Source: Candidatus Altarchaeota archaeon (lineage in GTDB: Archaea; Altiarchaeota; Altiarchaeia; IMC4; QMZM01). Taken from it: DNA of 62,431 nucleotides. The notes beneath the pieces were generated by a model. That model searched no databases. It saw only the letters and a list, made by a program, of their open reading frames with translations, and was not told the origin of the DNA. The stretch spans positions 1 to 62,431 of the forward strand of contig JAFGDV010000015.1 of assembly GCA_016931955.1 (NCBI GenBank), given 5' to 3'. Position 1 is the stretch's first letter; every line of letters starts with the position of its first letter. Below are positions 14,964 through 24,209 of this stretch, piece by piece. A program made the position numbers and the translations under genes.

Positions 14964-16838
14964 ATGGCAGACAAAAGAGAGAAGATTATCGGGATTGATT
15001 TGGGGACGAGCAACTCGCAGGCGGCGGTGATCTTAGGTGGAAAACCTACAATCATCCCGTCAGCTGAGGGCGCGACTTACGCCGGGAAGATGTTTCCTTC
15101 CGTCGTAGCTTTCACGAAGGATGGGCAGGTTCTTGTAGGGGAGCCGGCTAGGAGGCAGGCTGTGTCTAATCCAGATGGAACGATTACGGCAGCCAAGAGG
15201 AAGATGGGGGCGAAACACAAATACAAGGTGTATGGGAAGGAATACACGCCGCAGCAGATCTCAGCCTATATCCTGCAGAAGATCAAGACGGATTCTGACG
15301 CCTTTTTAGGGGAGCCTGTGAAGAAGGCCGTCATTACGGTGCCTGCCTACTTCAACGACAACCAGAGGACTGCGACAAAGGATGCTGGGACCATAGCAGG
15401 ATTGGAAGTTGTCAGGATCATCAATGAGCCGACTGCGGCGGCATTAGCATACGGCTTAGACAGGAATGAAGGAGAACACAACATCATGGTGTTCGACTTC
15501 GGCGCAGGAACACTGGATGTGACCATAATGGAGTTCGGGGAAGGCGTCTTCGAGGTTGTCTCAACTTCAGGAGACACACAGTTGGGTGGGAGAGACATGG
15601 ACGAAGCCGTTGTAAACTGGCTCGTCGAAGAATTCAGGAAAGACACTGGAATAGATCTGTCAAAGGACAGGATGGCCACTCAGAGGGTAAGGGAGGCGGC
15701 CGAGAAGGCAAAGATCGAGCTCTCCACCGTCTTGGAGACGGAGATAAATCTTCCATACATTACCGCAGACCAGACGGGGCCGAAACACCTAACGCAGAAG
15801 ATTCAGAGATCGAAACTGGAGGAACTCGTCGGGTCTATAGTGAAGAGATGCAGGGCTCCGACGGAGCAGGCGGTAAAGGACGCTAAACTGAAGCCAGAAG
15901 ACGTGACGAAGATAATCCTAGTAGGCGGGCCGACCAGGATGCCCATAGTAAAGAAGTTCATTGAAGACTTCACAGGCAAGAAAGCGGAAAGGGGAGTGGA
16001 TCCAATGGAATGCGTCGCGATGGGTGCCGCAATACAGGGGGGAGTGCTTGCAGGAGAAGTGAAGGACATAGTCCTGTTGGATGTTACGCCCCTCACGCTG
16101 GGTGTGGAGACACTGGGCGGGGTTGCAACTGCCTTGATTGAGAGGAACACGACCATCCCCACGAAGAAGAGCCAGATATTCACCACAGCGGCGGACATGC
16201 AGACAACTGTTACGATACATGTAGTCCAGGGGGAGAGGCCGATGTCAGCCGACAACACCTCATTGGGGATGTTCAATCTAACGGGGATTCCGCCGGCTCC
16301 GAGAGGGATACCCCAGATTGAGGTGGCATTCGACATTGATGCGAATGGTATACTCAACGTTTCGGCGAAGGACCTAGGCACGGGAAGAGAGCAGAGGATA
16401 ACCATCACCGCTTCCACTAAGCTGTCAAAGGACGAGATAAGCAAGATGGTGGGCGAAGCGGAGAAGCACGCTGAAGAAGACAGGAAGAGGAAGGACGAGA
16501 TAGAGATCAGAAACAACGCTGATGGATTGGTATACAATACTGAGAAGGTGCTCGCAGAGTTCGGAGACAAAGTCACCAGCGAACAGAAGAAGCAGATAGA
16601 GGATGTAAAGAACTCCTTGAAGAAGGCGCTTGAAGGGGAAGACATCGACGAGATAAAGAAGAAGACAGAGGAGCTGACGAAGGCTGTTCAGGTGATAGGC
16701 ACTCAGGTCTATCAGCAGGCCCAGGCCGCCCAATCAGCGCAGGCATCAGGGGCAGGGGAAGAAGAGAAGAAAGAGAGGAAGAAAGACGAGGACGTGGTTG
16801 ATGCGGAGTACAAGGTAGAGGAAGAAGAGAAGAAGTAG
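14964..16838 (+). CDS. dnaK: DnaK (Hsp70) chaperone
   Basis: The 624-residue product has the ATPase domain ([13 protein letters not shown] at the start), interdomain linker ([15 protein letters not shown]), substrate domain and lid, ending in [15 protein letters not shown] as in bacterial DnaK. Archaeal DnaK was gained from bacteria. The phosphate-2 motif reads DFGAGTLDV where DLGGGT is usual. The start is ATG 14964, two bases after the grpE stop; a TTG six bases earlier is less likely. It is co-transcribed with grpE and the methyltransferase gene. Confidence 0.97.
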   Translation: MADKREKIIGIDLGTSNSQAAVILGGKPTIIPSAEGATYAGKMFPSVVAFTKDGQVLVGEPARRQAVSNPDGTITAAKRKMGAKHKYKVYGKEYTPQQISAYILQKIKTDSDAFLGEPVKKAVITVPAYFNDNQRTATKDAGTIAGLEVVRIINEPTAAALAYGLDRNEGEHNIMVFDFGAGTLDVTIMEFGEGVFEVVSTSGDTQLGGRDMDEAVVNWLVEEFRKDTGIDLSKDRMATQRVREAAEKAKIELSTVLETEINLPYITADQTGPKHLTQKIQRSKLEELVGSIVKRCRAPTEQAVKDAKLKPEDVTKIILVGGPTRMPIVKKFIEDFTGKKAERGVDPMECVAMGAAIQGGVLAGEVKDIVLLDVTPLTLGVETLGGVATALIERNTTIPTKKSQIFTTAADMQTTVTIHVVQGERPMSADNTSLGMFNLTGIPPAPRGIPQIEVAFDIDANGILNVSAKDLGTGREQRITITASTKLSKDEISKMVGEAEKHAEEDRKRKDEIEIRNNADGLVYNTEKVLAEFGDKVTSEQKKQIEDVKNSLKKALEGEDIDEIKKKTEELTKAVQVIGTQVYQQAQAAQSAQASGAGEEEKKERKKDEDVVDAEYKVEEEEKK

Positions 16839-16843
16839 TAGAC

Positions 16844-18094
16844 ATGAAAAAAGACCTGTTTGAGCTGTCTGTCGTCGAAGGCGGCAGATACTCGAATCTC
16901 CTTGTCAAGAAACCCGATTACAGCGAACTGGTGACCTTCGCCTGGTGCAAGAAGAATCCTGTCTATAATTGGTTCTACTACAAGGAGGGCTACTCAGGCG
17001 GCCTGGTATGGGATCTGCTGGGCAGGTTGGGGATAGGTGAAGGTTCTAAGGTCCTGGACCCGTTCTGCGGCACAGGGAACACGCTGCTGGCGTGCAAACA
17101 GAAGGGCTATGATGCCATAGGCTTTGATATCCTCCCGTTGGGTGTGTTCGTTTCCAACACGAAATTACAGCAGGACTACGACATGGACCTGCTGTATGAG
17201 AGTGTAAGGGAGATAACGGCTGCGAAGTTCGGGGAAACAGAGCTGAGGTGGCCTGACCTAGACTTCATAGACATAAAGAAGGCGTTCTCTGCCTATGCGC
17301 GAAAGGATCTGCTATTCTTCAAGGAACAGATCTTGGGGATAGAGGACGATAAGATAAGGAACTTCATGTTTCTGGCGTTGCTTAGCGTAGTCATACCTGT
17401 GAGCAACGTGAAGAGGGACGGCGGTGTGTTGAGGATCACGAAGAAGGAGCATCATCCACCTGTGAGGCATCTATTCAGGAACAAACTGAAGAGGATGTAT
17501 AAGGACCTTAAGAGGATGAAGCCCTTTCCTCCTGGGGTGTTCGCTGAGGCGCGTATTGGGGATTCTCGGTCGCTGCCTCTGGAACCGGAATCTATTGACT
17601 TATGCATAACCTCTCCGCCGTACCTTAACTGGGTTGATTACACCAAGATCTATGGGCTTGAATTAGCGCTTCTGGTGGATTCCTCAGAAGAGTTGAGGTC
17701 CCTCAGAAGGAAGTCCTTCAGGTCTCATGTAGGCGCGGATGATAGAAGGAGGATCGATTTTAGATCGGAGAAGGTGAAGGAGGTAATGGAGAACGTCTCT
17801 GAGAGCACCTTCGTGAGGAAGCCAGGGATAGTAGAGGGCTACTTCGAGGACATGTATATGTCATTGGGTTCAATCTTCAGTGCATTGAGGGATGGTGGGA
17901 AAGCAGCCTTGGTGGTGGGCAACGTCTGTCTTCCAGGCATTACGGTAGACACGGACCTTATTGTTGCTGAACTGGGGGAGCAGATAGGTTTCACGCTCGA
18001 GGAGATACTTGTAGCGAACGTTAGATGGTGTGACGTCCACGGCATCAGAAAAGAGCGCCCTGTGAGGGAGAGCGTCGTCATCCTGGAGAAGTAA
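16844..18094 (+). CDS. SPPY-type methyltransferase inside the chaperone cluster
   Basis: The product is 416 residues. An AdoMet-binding motif LDPFCGTGNTLLAC lies near residue 70 and the catalytic motif TSPPYLNWVDY near residue 260, the latter typical of N4-cytosine and N6-adenine DNA methyltransferases. The order is unusual: a DPFxGxG motif normally comes after SPPY in beta-class enzymes. RNA-guanine enzymes (Trm-G10 type) have DPFCGTG first but DPPYG as catalytic motif. DNA or RNA could thus be the target. No restriction gene is nearby. It starts 5 bases after dnaK. Confidence 0.75.
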   Translation: MKKDLFELSVVEGGRYSNLLVKKPDYSELVTFAWCKKNPVYNWFYYKEGYSGGLVWDLLGRLGIGEGSKVLDPFCGTGNTLLACKQKGYDAIGFDILPLGVFVSNTKLQQDYDMDLLYESVREITAAKFGETELRWPDLDFIDIKKAFSAYARKDLLFFKEQILGIEDDKIRNFMFLALLSVVIPVSNVKRDGGVLRITKKEHHPPVRHLFRNKLKRMYKDLKRMKPFPPGVFAEARIGDSRSLPLEPESIDLCITSPPYLNWVDYTKIYGLELALLVDSSEELRSLRRKSFRSHVGADDRRRIDFRSEKVKEVMENVSESTFVRKPGIVEGYFEDMYMSLGSIFSALRDGGKAALVVGNVCLPGITVDTDLIVAELGEQIGFTLEEILVANVRWCDVHGIRKERPVRESVVILEK

Positions 18095-18136
18095 TCTTTA
18101 TACCCCCTGATGTCATATAGTTATTAATCTCATAAG

Positions 18137-19279
18137 ATGGCGAAGCGCGACTACTACGAGGTTCTTGGCATTGGAAAGGATGCTAGCGAACAGGAGATAA
18201 AGAGGGCATACAGGAAGCTGGCGAAGAAATACCACCCCGACGTGAACAAGGGAGAAGGTGCTGAGGATAAGTTCAAGGAGGTCTCTGAGGCATATGAGGT
18301 TCTCATAGACCCTGAGAAGAGGGCGAATTACAATCGCTTCGGTCACGCCGGCGCTGAGAGCATCTTTGGTCGTGAAGGCTTCAAGTGGTCGGATTTCACA
18401 CACTTCTCGGACATAGAGGATCTCTTCGACAGGGACTTCTTTGGCAGGGACATATTTGACGTTTTCTTCCGGGGCTTCAGGGAGCAGCCTAGGAGGGGTC
18501 CGGTCCAAGGCAACGATTTGAGGTACGACTTGAACATAAGCCTGGAGGACGCAGCCAATGGTTTAAACACGGAAATACACGTGCCGCGCACGGAGACGTG
18601 TCCCACCTGCGATGGTCTGGGGGCTAAATCGAATTCCGACGTGAAGACCTGTTCATTGTGTAATGGAAGTGGCCAGGAGAAGAAGGAGAGGATCACACCA
18701 TTTGGGAAATTCGTCAGCGTCACCACGTGCAGTGGATGCAACGGCAGCGGAAGGATCATCGAGAAACCCTGCCCGGAGTGCAGAGGCACCGGGAAGATAA
18801 GGCGGATGAGGAAGATCTCGGTCAAGATACCGAGGGGGGTCGATACTGGATCCCGTTTAAGGATCACCGGGGAAGGGGATGCGGGACTGAGGGGTGGTCC
18901 GTCAGGGGATCTGTACATAATAATGCACGTAGTGCCTCATGAGTTCTTCCAGAGGGACGGGGATGACGTCTACTGCGACATTCCTGTGACGTTCTCTCAG
19001 ACAGCCCTAGGTTCAGAGATTGAAGTCCCCACGTTGAAGTCTAAGGTCCGGCTGAAGATCCCCCAAGGAACACAGAGCGGCACGTTGTTCAGGCTTAGGG
19101 ATGAGGGCATGCCCAAGCTTCGTGGAAGCGGCCGCGGAGACCAGTATGTGAGGGTGAGGGTCGTGACTCCTAAGAAGTTAAGCAAAAGACAGAGGGAGCT
19201 TCTTGAGGAGTTGTCTGAAACGGAGGAGCTGGAGGAGAATGATTTCCTGAAGAGGTTCAGGAATCAGGTGATACGGTAG
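18137..19279 (+). CDS. dnaJ: DnaJ (Hsp40) co-chaperone
   Basis: The 380-residue product has a J domain with HPD (residues about 34-36), a G/F-rich linker without the usual long Gly runs, four zinc-binding repeats ([32 protein letters not shown] at about 155-220) and two C-terminal beta domains. It presents clients to DnaK and triggers ATP hydrolysis. It is separated from dnaK by the methyltransferase gene and has a TATA-like sequence of its own (CTTTATACC) shortly upstream. Confidence 0.97.
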   Translation: MAKRDYYEVLGIGKDASEQEIKRAYRKLAKKYHPDVNKGEGAEDKFKEVSEAYEVLIDPEKRANYNRFGHAGAESIFGREGFKWSDFTHFSDIEDLFDRDFFGRDIFDVFFRGFREQPRRGPVQGNDLRYDLNISLEDAANGLNTEIHVPRTETCPTCDGLGAKSNSDVKTCSLCNGSGQEKKERITPFGKFVSVTTCSGCNGSGRIIEKPCPECRGTGKIRRMRKISVKIPRGVDTGSRLRITGEGDAGLRGGPSGDLYIIMHVVPHEFFQRDGDDVYCDIPVTFSQTALGSEIEVPTLKSKVRLKIPQGTQSGTLFRLRDEGMPKLRGSGRGDQYVRVRVVTPKKLSKRQRELLEELSETEELEENDFLKRFRNQVIR

Positions 19280-19321
19280 GCGGCTTTTTATTAGCAGAAA
19301 CCTTAATAGATAATCGCTAAA

Positions 19322-19525
19322 ATGTATTCTGCCTGGGATAAGAAGGAAAAGAAAAAGGAAAGCGTCCTTTCGAAGTACGCTAAGCACTTGGGCATCAGCG
19401 CAGTTGTCTTGGCGGCGCTCATGGTTATAATAGTGATCCTTGTCGTCTGGTGGTTCTACGGTTACCACTACGTTATCGTCTTGAAGGAGGAGATGGCCTT
19501 AACAGCGGTTAACTCTACGTTGTAG
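19322..19525 (+). CDS. Small single-pass membrane protein
   Basis: The 67-residue product has a basic N-terminus (DKKEKKKESVLSK), one strong membrane helix (about 26-48) and a short tail outside. The family is not recognised. A TATA-like CTTAATAG at about 19302-19309 supports its own transcript. Its last 11 bases overlap the end of the convergent padR gene. Confidence 0.6.
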   Translation: MYSAWDKKEKKKESVLSKYAKHLGISAVVLAALMVIIVILVVWWFYGYHYVIVLKEEMALTAVNSTL

Positions 19526-19856
19526 CCTTGATTTTCCCTGTCTGCTTCTCCAGGAATCCTATCCCTTCCTCAAGCAGTTTTTCTCCGGTCTCGGTTATTC
19601 GGTAGTATTTTCTCTTCCTGCCCACGTTCCTCCACTCGGGTTCAACGTAACCTGAATTCTCCAGTTTGTAGAGTACTACGTAGGCTGTTACCTTGCCGGC
19701 GGAGAAATCGAATCTCTCCTCAAGCATTCTGTTTATCTCATACGCGTATATCGGTTTCTCTCTGAGGAGGCTGAGGATGTATATCCAGAGATTTTCGATG
19801 GTTACCTTCTTTATGAGCCTTTTCAGGGGCTTCTGGGGGCTTTTATCTTCGACCAT
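19515..19856 (-). CDS. PadR-family regulator
   Basis: The 113-residue product has a winged helix with the PadR look: IYILSLLREKPIYAYEINRMLEERF, then VTAYVVLYKLENSGYVE and RKRKYYRITETGEKLL. PadR proteins are usually dimeric repressors that respond to small molecules. It is divergent from ino1 with 42 bases between start codons, and a palindrome lies in that gap, so control of ino1 and of itself is likely. The start is ATG 19854-19856; the Lys-rich first 16 residues are probably flexible. Confidence 0.82.
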   Translation of the reverse strand: MVEDKSPQKPLKRLIKKVTIENLWIYILSLLREKPIYAYEINRMLEERFDFSAGKVTAYVVLYKLENSGYVEPEWRNVGRKRKYYRITETGEKLLEEGIGFLEKQTGKIKATT

Positions 19857-19875
19857 GTCTCATTATTATATAAGC

Positions 19876-19891
19876 TTTTATGACCATAAAA
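19876..19891. promoter_or_regulatory. Palindrome in the padR/ino1 promoter gap
   Basis: TTTTATG-AC-CATAAAA has 7-base perfect arms. The ino1 TATA box (about 19864-19872, ATTATATAA) lies just upstream and the expected start of transcription just downstream. On the other strand the right arm (CATAAAAG) is itself placed as a TATA box for padR. A protein bound here would block both promoters. PadR is the obvious candidate. Confidence 0.5.
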
Positions 19892-19898
19892 TAACAGG

Positions 19899-20984
19899 AT
19901 GAAGGGAATAACGGTAGCCATACTGGGCGTAGGGAACTGCGCTTCGTCATTAGTGCAAGGCGTCACATACTACAAGGACGTGGACGATTCATCACCACTG
20001 GTTCCAGGGCTGATGCACAACGTCATCCAGGGCTACAGCATATCAGACATAAAGTTCGTGGCCGCCATAGACGTGGACTCGAAGAAGATCGGCTTAGACC
20101 TATCCAAGGCGGTATTCACTGAACCGAATTGCACAGTAAAGTTCTCGGATGTTTCACCCCTAGGAGTCGACGTCGTGAAGGGTCCAGTACTGGATGGGGT
20201 GGCGGAGACCACAAGAGAGAAGTTCTCAGTTGACCCTAAACAGAAGCCAGAAGACGTTGAATCATTGTTGAGGAATATAAAGCCCGACGTTCTCGTGAAC
20301 TACCTGCCTGTGGGCTCCGAGGAGGCGACGCGTTTCTATGCTAACGTGTGCCTTGATCTGGGCATAGGATTCATTAACGCGATCCCTGTCTTTATAGCAT
20401 CCGACGCTTCTTGGGCTAAGAGATTCGAGGAAAAAAAGATCCCCGTGATAGGGGACGACATAAAGTCGCAGTTCGGGGCCACAATAGTTCACAGAACATT
20501 GGCGAGGCTTTTCGTGGACCGCGGCGTTAAGCTGGAGAATACCTATCAACTGAACGTTGGCGGGAATACCGACTTCCTGAACATGCTTGAGAGGAAACGC
20601 CTTAAGTCGAAGAAGATCTCCAAGACGCAGTCGGTTCAATCCCAGCTTCCCGCAGAACTGCCTGATGAGGACATACACATAGGTCCGTCAGATTATGTTC
20701 CATGGTTGAGGGACAAAAAATTGTGTTTCCTGAGGCTTCAGGGCAGGAAGTTCGGCGACATACCAATCAATATCGAAGTTCGGCTGGAAGTGGAGGACTC
20801 ACCGAATTCAGCCGGCGTCATGGTTGACGCCATCAGGTGCGCAAGGATTGCCTTGGACAGGGGTGTTGGCGGCGCATTGTTGAGTCCATCATCCTACTTC
20901 ATGAAGTCTCCGCTGCAGCAGTACCCTGACTCGGTAGCGAAGGAGAGGACTGAGGACTTCATTCGAGGTGAGCGGGAGAGATGA
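19899..20984 (+). CDS. ino1: Myo-inositol-1-phosphate synthase
   Basis: The product is 361 residues, the usual archaeal/actinobacterial size. The NAD-binding motif GVGNCASSLVQG opens the protein; GDDIKSQFGATIVHR and NVGGNTDFLNM are the signature stretches of the catalytic domain. It turns glucose 6-phosphate into L-myo-inositol 1-phosphate, used for inositol lipids and, in hyperthermophiles, for di-inositol phosphate. The lipid synthase gene follows 88 bases downstream, so lipid head groups are the probable use here. Confidence 0.95.
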   Translation: MKGITVAILGVGNCASSLVQGVTYYKDVDDSSPLVPGLMHNVIQGYSISDIKFVAAIDVDSKKIGLDLSKAVFTEPNCTVKFSDVSPLGVDVVKGPVLDGVAETTREKFSVDPKQKPEDVESLLRNIKPDVLVNYLPVGSEEATRFYANVCLDLGIGFINAIPVFIASDASWAKRFEEKKIPVIGDDIKSQFGATIVHRTLARLFVDRGVKLENTYQLNVGGNTDFLNMLERKRLKSKKISKTQSVQSQLPAELPDEDIHIGPSDYVPWLRDKKLCFLRLQGRKFGDIPINIEVRLEVEDSPNSAGVMVDAIRCARIALDRGVGGALLSPSSYFMKSPLQQYPDSVAKERTEDFIRGERER

Positions 20985-21040
20985 TTCTGTTTGGTTTCGA
21001 TTTCGGTGGGGGTGAGCGAAGCGAACCCGCACACTGGTGC

Positions 21041-21059
21041 CAGCTGACAGTGTCAGCTG
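21041..21059. repeat. 19-base perfect palindrome ahead of the inositol-lipid gene
   Basis: CAGCTGACA-G-TGTCAGCTG lies between ino1 and the next gene, 13 bases before its start. In RNA it forms an 8- or 9-bp hairpin next to the ribosome binding site (GAGAGGGGGGAG). A smaller inverted repeat (GGGT...ACCC) lies about 30 bases before it. It could be a protein site, a partial terminator or a structure that controls translation. Confidence 0.55.
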
Positions 21060-21072
21060 CGAGAGGGGGGAG

Positions 21073-21699
21073 ATGATCAAGTCGAGTTTTGACACTGAGA
21101 GGATCAGCGTGAGGATTGGTCTTGTTTTTTCTCGATTTGGTATTACTCCTAACACTTGGACGCTTATGGCCCTTGTTCCAGCATTCTTCGGGTTCTTGAG
21201 CATTCTGTCAGGCGATCTGTTCGGTTCTTTGGTCTTGTTCGCTGCGGCGGGTGCAATAGATGCGATAGATGGGGCCGTCGCGAAGGTTACTGGAAGCGTC
21301 ACGGCCTTCGGTGGGTTCCTGGATGGGGTCATGGATAGGTACGTTGAGATCTTCATGTATATCGGCTTACTGTTCTATACGCTGCCGTTGGAGTTGGAGT
21401 TTTATCTGCCCACGCCGGTGTGGGTTTCTCTTCTAATATTTGGGGCTTTGATGCCGACTTATGTGACAGCTTACTCGCATCATAGAGGCGTTGTCACTGA
21501 TCCTGTAGACCATAGGAGGATGGAGGGGCTTATCGGGAGAAACGAGAGGTTGTGGATCATATACATTGGCATGCTTCTTGGCTGCATGGAGGAGGTCTTT
21601 CTCGTATACTTTATCGCCATCTTGGCGTTGCTCGCTAACGTGACGGCTTTGCAGAGGATATGGTTCGTCTTTGAGCACAAAAAAGAGCGTCTTACTTGA
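21073..21699 (+). CDS. Archaetidylinositol phosphate synthase
   Basis: The 208-residue CDP-alcohol phosphotransferase has about six membrane helices. The signature runs DAIDGAVAKVTGSVTAFGGF with LDGVMD after it: DG-x2-A-K in place of the common DG-x2-A-R, then G-x3-D-x3-D. It joins CDP-archaeol to inositol 1-phosphate, the product of ino1 upstream. The start is ATG 21073 with GAGAGGGGGGAG ahead; an upstream in-frame ATG at 21037 would add 12 residues that span the palindrome and is less likely. Confidence 0.85.
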   Translation: MIKSSFDTERISVRIGLVFSRFGITPNTWTLMALVPAFFGFLSILSGDLFGSLVLFAAAGAIDAIDGAVAKVTGSVTAFGGFLDGVMDRYVEIFMYIGLLFYTLPLELEFYLPTPVWVSLLIFGALMPTYVTAYSHHRGVVTDPVDHRRMEGLIGRNERLWIIYIGMLLGCMEEVFLVYFIAILALLANVTALQRIWFVFEHKKERLT

Positions 21700-21731
21700 T
21701 ATTTTTAATCCCTTATTCCCTATTCATAGTG

Positions 21732-22115
21732 ATGTCTTCTGAATTAAAGACCCTAACAAGGAAACAGCTTTCGAAAAAACTTGCGGAAAAACACAAGACC
21801 TTCCTTGAGAAGTACATGAAAGAATTCGATTTCCTGCATAAGCTGCTTGTTTTGGAGGAAAAACAGGACCTATTGGAGCATTGGATAAAGGATGCGAGGG
21901 ATGAGGATGATGGGAAGAAGGTTAAGGAATACATGAAACAGAAAAAGAGGAACGATGATGAGATTTCTGAGATAAGAAAGGGGCTCAGCGATCTGAACAA
22001 AAAAGAAGAATACGAAGTAAAGCAGAGATATGAGTTCCTGAAAGATCACATGGATTCCCATAGGGAGGCCATCGATTACTGGACGAGCCGCCAAAATGAA
22101 CGAGAAAGAACTTAA
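21732..22115 (+). CDS. Charged coiled-coil protein
   Basis: The 127-residue product is almost fully helical and very rich in Lys and Glu (LTRKQLSKKLAEKHKTFLEKYMKEF... to the end). No catalytic motif is seen. I take ATG 21732; the frame is open 36 bases further to a TTG, but the TATA-like ATTTTTAATC at about 21701-21710 is about 25 bases before the ATG. It overlaps the next coiled-coil gene by 20 bases, so the two are probably made together and may interact. Confidence 0.65.
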   Translation: MSSELKTLTRKQLSKKLAEKHKTFLEKYMKEFDFLHKLLVLEEKQDLLEHWIKDARDEDDGKKVKEYMKQKKRNDDEISEIRKGLSDLNKKEEYEVKQRYEFLKDHMDSHREAIDYWTSRQNERERT

Positions 22116-22998
22116 GAAGCAAGTAAATGAACTGCGCCATGAGATAGATGGAAGAGAGAAGGAGGTTAAGGTGCTTTACTCTGAAATAGAGGTTCACAGG
22201 AATGGAGCGGTTGAGTTAAAGCTTCAGATAGACCAAGCCAAGGAATCCATCAAGTCATCGCTGGAGGAGGCTAAGCTATTCCTCAGCAAGAGGGATGAAC
22301 TGAATAAGGAGGTTGCGGAATTAAAGAAAAAACGCAAAAAAATAAGCGATAAACTGAGGAAGCTGGGCGAGGAAATCAAGGCAAAGAAGATGAAGAGGGA
22401 TGAACTCAATAGTAAGGCTCGGGGCACGAGAGAGATCTTGGGGAAGCTATACCAAGAGAAGCTGGCAAAGATCTTGGAGGGGGATATCCCGCTCATCGAT
22501 GAAATCCGTCTATTCGACAGAATATTTGAGATAGAGGATAGACTGGATGTAGTGGGGAAAGCCGATGAACTGCATACGAAGATATCCAAGGAATATGAGA
22601 AGATACAGAAGCTTAACAAAACATTCGACGGAGTCTGCAAGAAGATAAAATCCTTGGCCGAGGAATCGCAGGAAAGCCATGAGCGTGCTATGCAGATATA
22701 CCATGGGGTTGATGATCTCAGGGAGAGGTCTAAACAGGATCATGGGAAGATAAAAGAGAAATACGAGCAGATCAATCCCCTCAGAGACAAGGTAACCGCC
22801 CTCAAGCAGGATATAAGGGTTTTAAGGGAGAAACTTACCCCATTGAATGAGGAGCTTAAGTCCTTCAAGAAGCAGAGAGATGACAGGAGAAGGGTGGAGG
22901 ACACAACCAAGGCGAAGGAAAAACTCCAGAAGAAGGGGCGGGTCAGCATCGACGACCTCCGTGTCCTATTGGAAAGCGGTGAGATAAGTTTTGAGTAG
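22096..22998 (+). CDS. Archaeal coiled-coil protein
   Basis: The 300-residue product is nearly all coiled coil with two long heptad regions (about 1-115 and 165-270). A short non-coil part (GDIPLIDEIRLFDRIFEIEDRL) lies between them and the C-terminus folds back as RVSIDDLRVLLESGEI. It matches the layout of a widespread archaeal family sometimes labelled phosphoserine phosphatase-like, without phosphatase motifs here. Its role is unknown; a link to ribosomes or chromosome structure has been suggested for similar proteins. It ends right at the end of the convergent rfcL gene. Confidence 0.7.
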   Translation: MNEKELKKQVNELRHEIDGREKEVKVLYSEIEVHRNGAVELKLQIDQAKESIKSSLEEAKLFLSKRDELNKEVAELKKKRKKISDKLRKLGEEIKAKKMKRDELNSKARGTREILGKLYQEKLAKILEGDIPLIDEIRLFDRIFEIEDRLDVVGKADELHTKISKEYEKIQKLNKTFDGVCKKIKSLAEESQESHERAMQIYHGVDDLRERSKQDHGKIKEKYEQINPLRDKVTALKQDIRVLREKLTPLNEELKSFKKQRDDRRRVEDTTKAKEKLQKKGRVSIDDLRVLLESGEISFE

Positions 22999-24141
22999 TC
23001 AACCGTTCAGGTACTCTACTTCTTCTTCACCTAGCCTGTATTTTTCCATTAGTTCCTCCCCGTTTATCCTCTCATTCTTCAAGAGGGTCTTGAACAGTGG
23101 TATGTATTCCTTATCTATGACTCGGCAGGATGCGTGTAGTATTGGTGAAAGCTTCTCACCTATTGTTTTTCTTATGTTGCGTTCTTTTTTTGTCTGAGAC
23201 ATCTTGATTAGGTAGGATGGGAACCTGTACATTGAGTACCTTATCTGCTTCTTTTTTGATATGTTCACGCCGCCGCTCATGAGGGTGTTCACGTACCTCA
23301 GGAAACCCCAGTATTGTCTGTTCGTTATCCTCCCAAGAAAGATGTCTGCCTTCGCTATGTACTCATATGCCCGCCAGATGTCTTCTTTGTCGGTGTAGAT
23401 GTAAGGCATGTTTTCGTCTATCCACAAAAGCACGTCCTTTGGCTGCTCGTCGAGGTCGTAGAGCGAGGTCACCGCCTCCTTGAAGTCCTTCTTCGTCAAT
23501 ATAAGGCTTAATGCCTTGTATACGTCTGAGGTTTTGTCCCTTTTCTCTAAGACCTCTAAGTCTTCCATTGATATCTTCTTTCTACCCTTTGCCGCGGTCT
23601 CTAGGTCGTTTATCGCCGACCTTATGTCTCCGGCAGAGTTTTCAGAGATCTTCTCCAGGACGCCTGCTTCCGCAATCACGTCTTCCTTGTTGCAGATCTG
23701 TTGCAGTATCCTCTCTAATGTTTTCGCCGTCGGCCGCCTCATCTGTAGTTTCTCAGCCATCTTTTTGATGGTTGCAAGCCTCTTTGAGCCGAAGTCCGAG
23801 GTTAGCAGCGTTATGGGGTTCCTTGATTCCTTCAGGAGATCAGCGACCTTCTTTATGTCCTTTATCTGGTCTACGTTGTCTATTAAAAGAAGCCTTTTCC
23901 CACCGAATATGCTCGCAGTCTGCGCAGTCGCCTTAGCCGAGTCCAGGTTCTCATTTGTTACCTCAACGATCTCAAAGCCAAGTTCGCATGCGAGTGAGTT
24001 GATGAGGGAGGTTTTTCCGACGCCTGTTGGACCGTATATCAACAGGGGCTTCTTCCAGTGATACCTCTTCAGGTCCTGCACCAGCTTTGGGTTTCCAGCT
24101 ATCTCTTCCAGCTTCTCTGGTCTGTGCTTCTGAACCCACAT
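22999..24141 (-). CDS. rfcL: Replication factor C large subunit
   Basis: The product is 380 residues, about 100 short of the usual RfcL. The start MWVQKHRPEKLEEIAGN and Walker A GPTGVGKTSL (about 36-45) are typical. The Walker B stretch reads LLLIDNVDQI, with Asn at the position of the catalytic Glu (DEVD). The C-terminus ends at EVEYLNG with no PCNA-binding box, which RfcL usually carries at its very end. It should act with RfcS to load the sliding clamp; RfcS is not in this window. The start ATG is sure because the first residues are conserved. Confidence 0.92.
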   Translation of the reverse strand: MWVQKHRPEKLEEIAGNPKLVQDLKRYHWKKPLLIYGPTGVGKTSLINSLACELGFEIVEVTNENLDSAKATAQTASIFGGKRLLLIDNVDQIKDIKKVADLLKESRNPITLLTSDFGSKRLATIKKMAEKLQMRRPTAKTLERILQQICNKEDVIAEAGVLEKISENSAGDIRSAINDLETAAKGRKKISMEDLEVLEKRDKTSDVYKALSLILTKKDFKEAVTSLYDLDEQPKDVLLWIDENMPYIYTDKEDIWRAYEYIAKADIFLGRITNRQYWGFLRYVNTLMSGGVNISKKKQIRYSMYRFPSYLIKMSQTKKERNIRKTIGEKLSPILHASCRVIDKEYIPLFKTLLKNERINGEELMEKYRLGEEEVEYLNG

Positions 24142-24209
24142 AACATAAAAATAGGTTTTATATGCCTTAAAGCAGTAATATTTAATAGGAAGAACTATGA
24201 GGTGATGAT

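Noticed and set aside
15803..16645. 280-codon minus-strand ORF
   Set aside because: It lies wholly within dnaK, is Ser-rich and has no recognisable motif; it is the antisense shadow of a highly biased gene.
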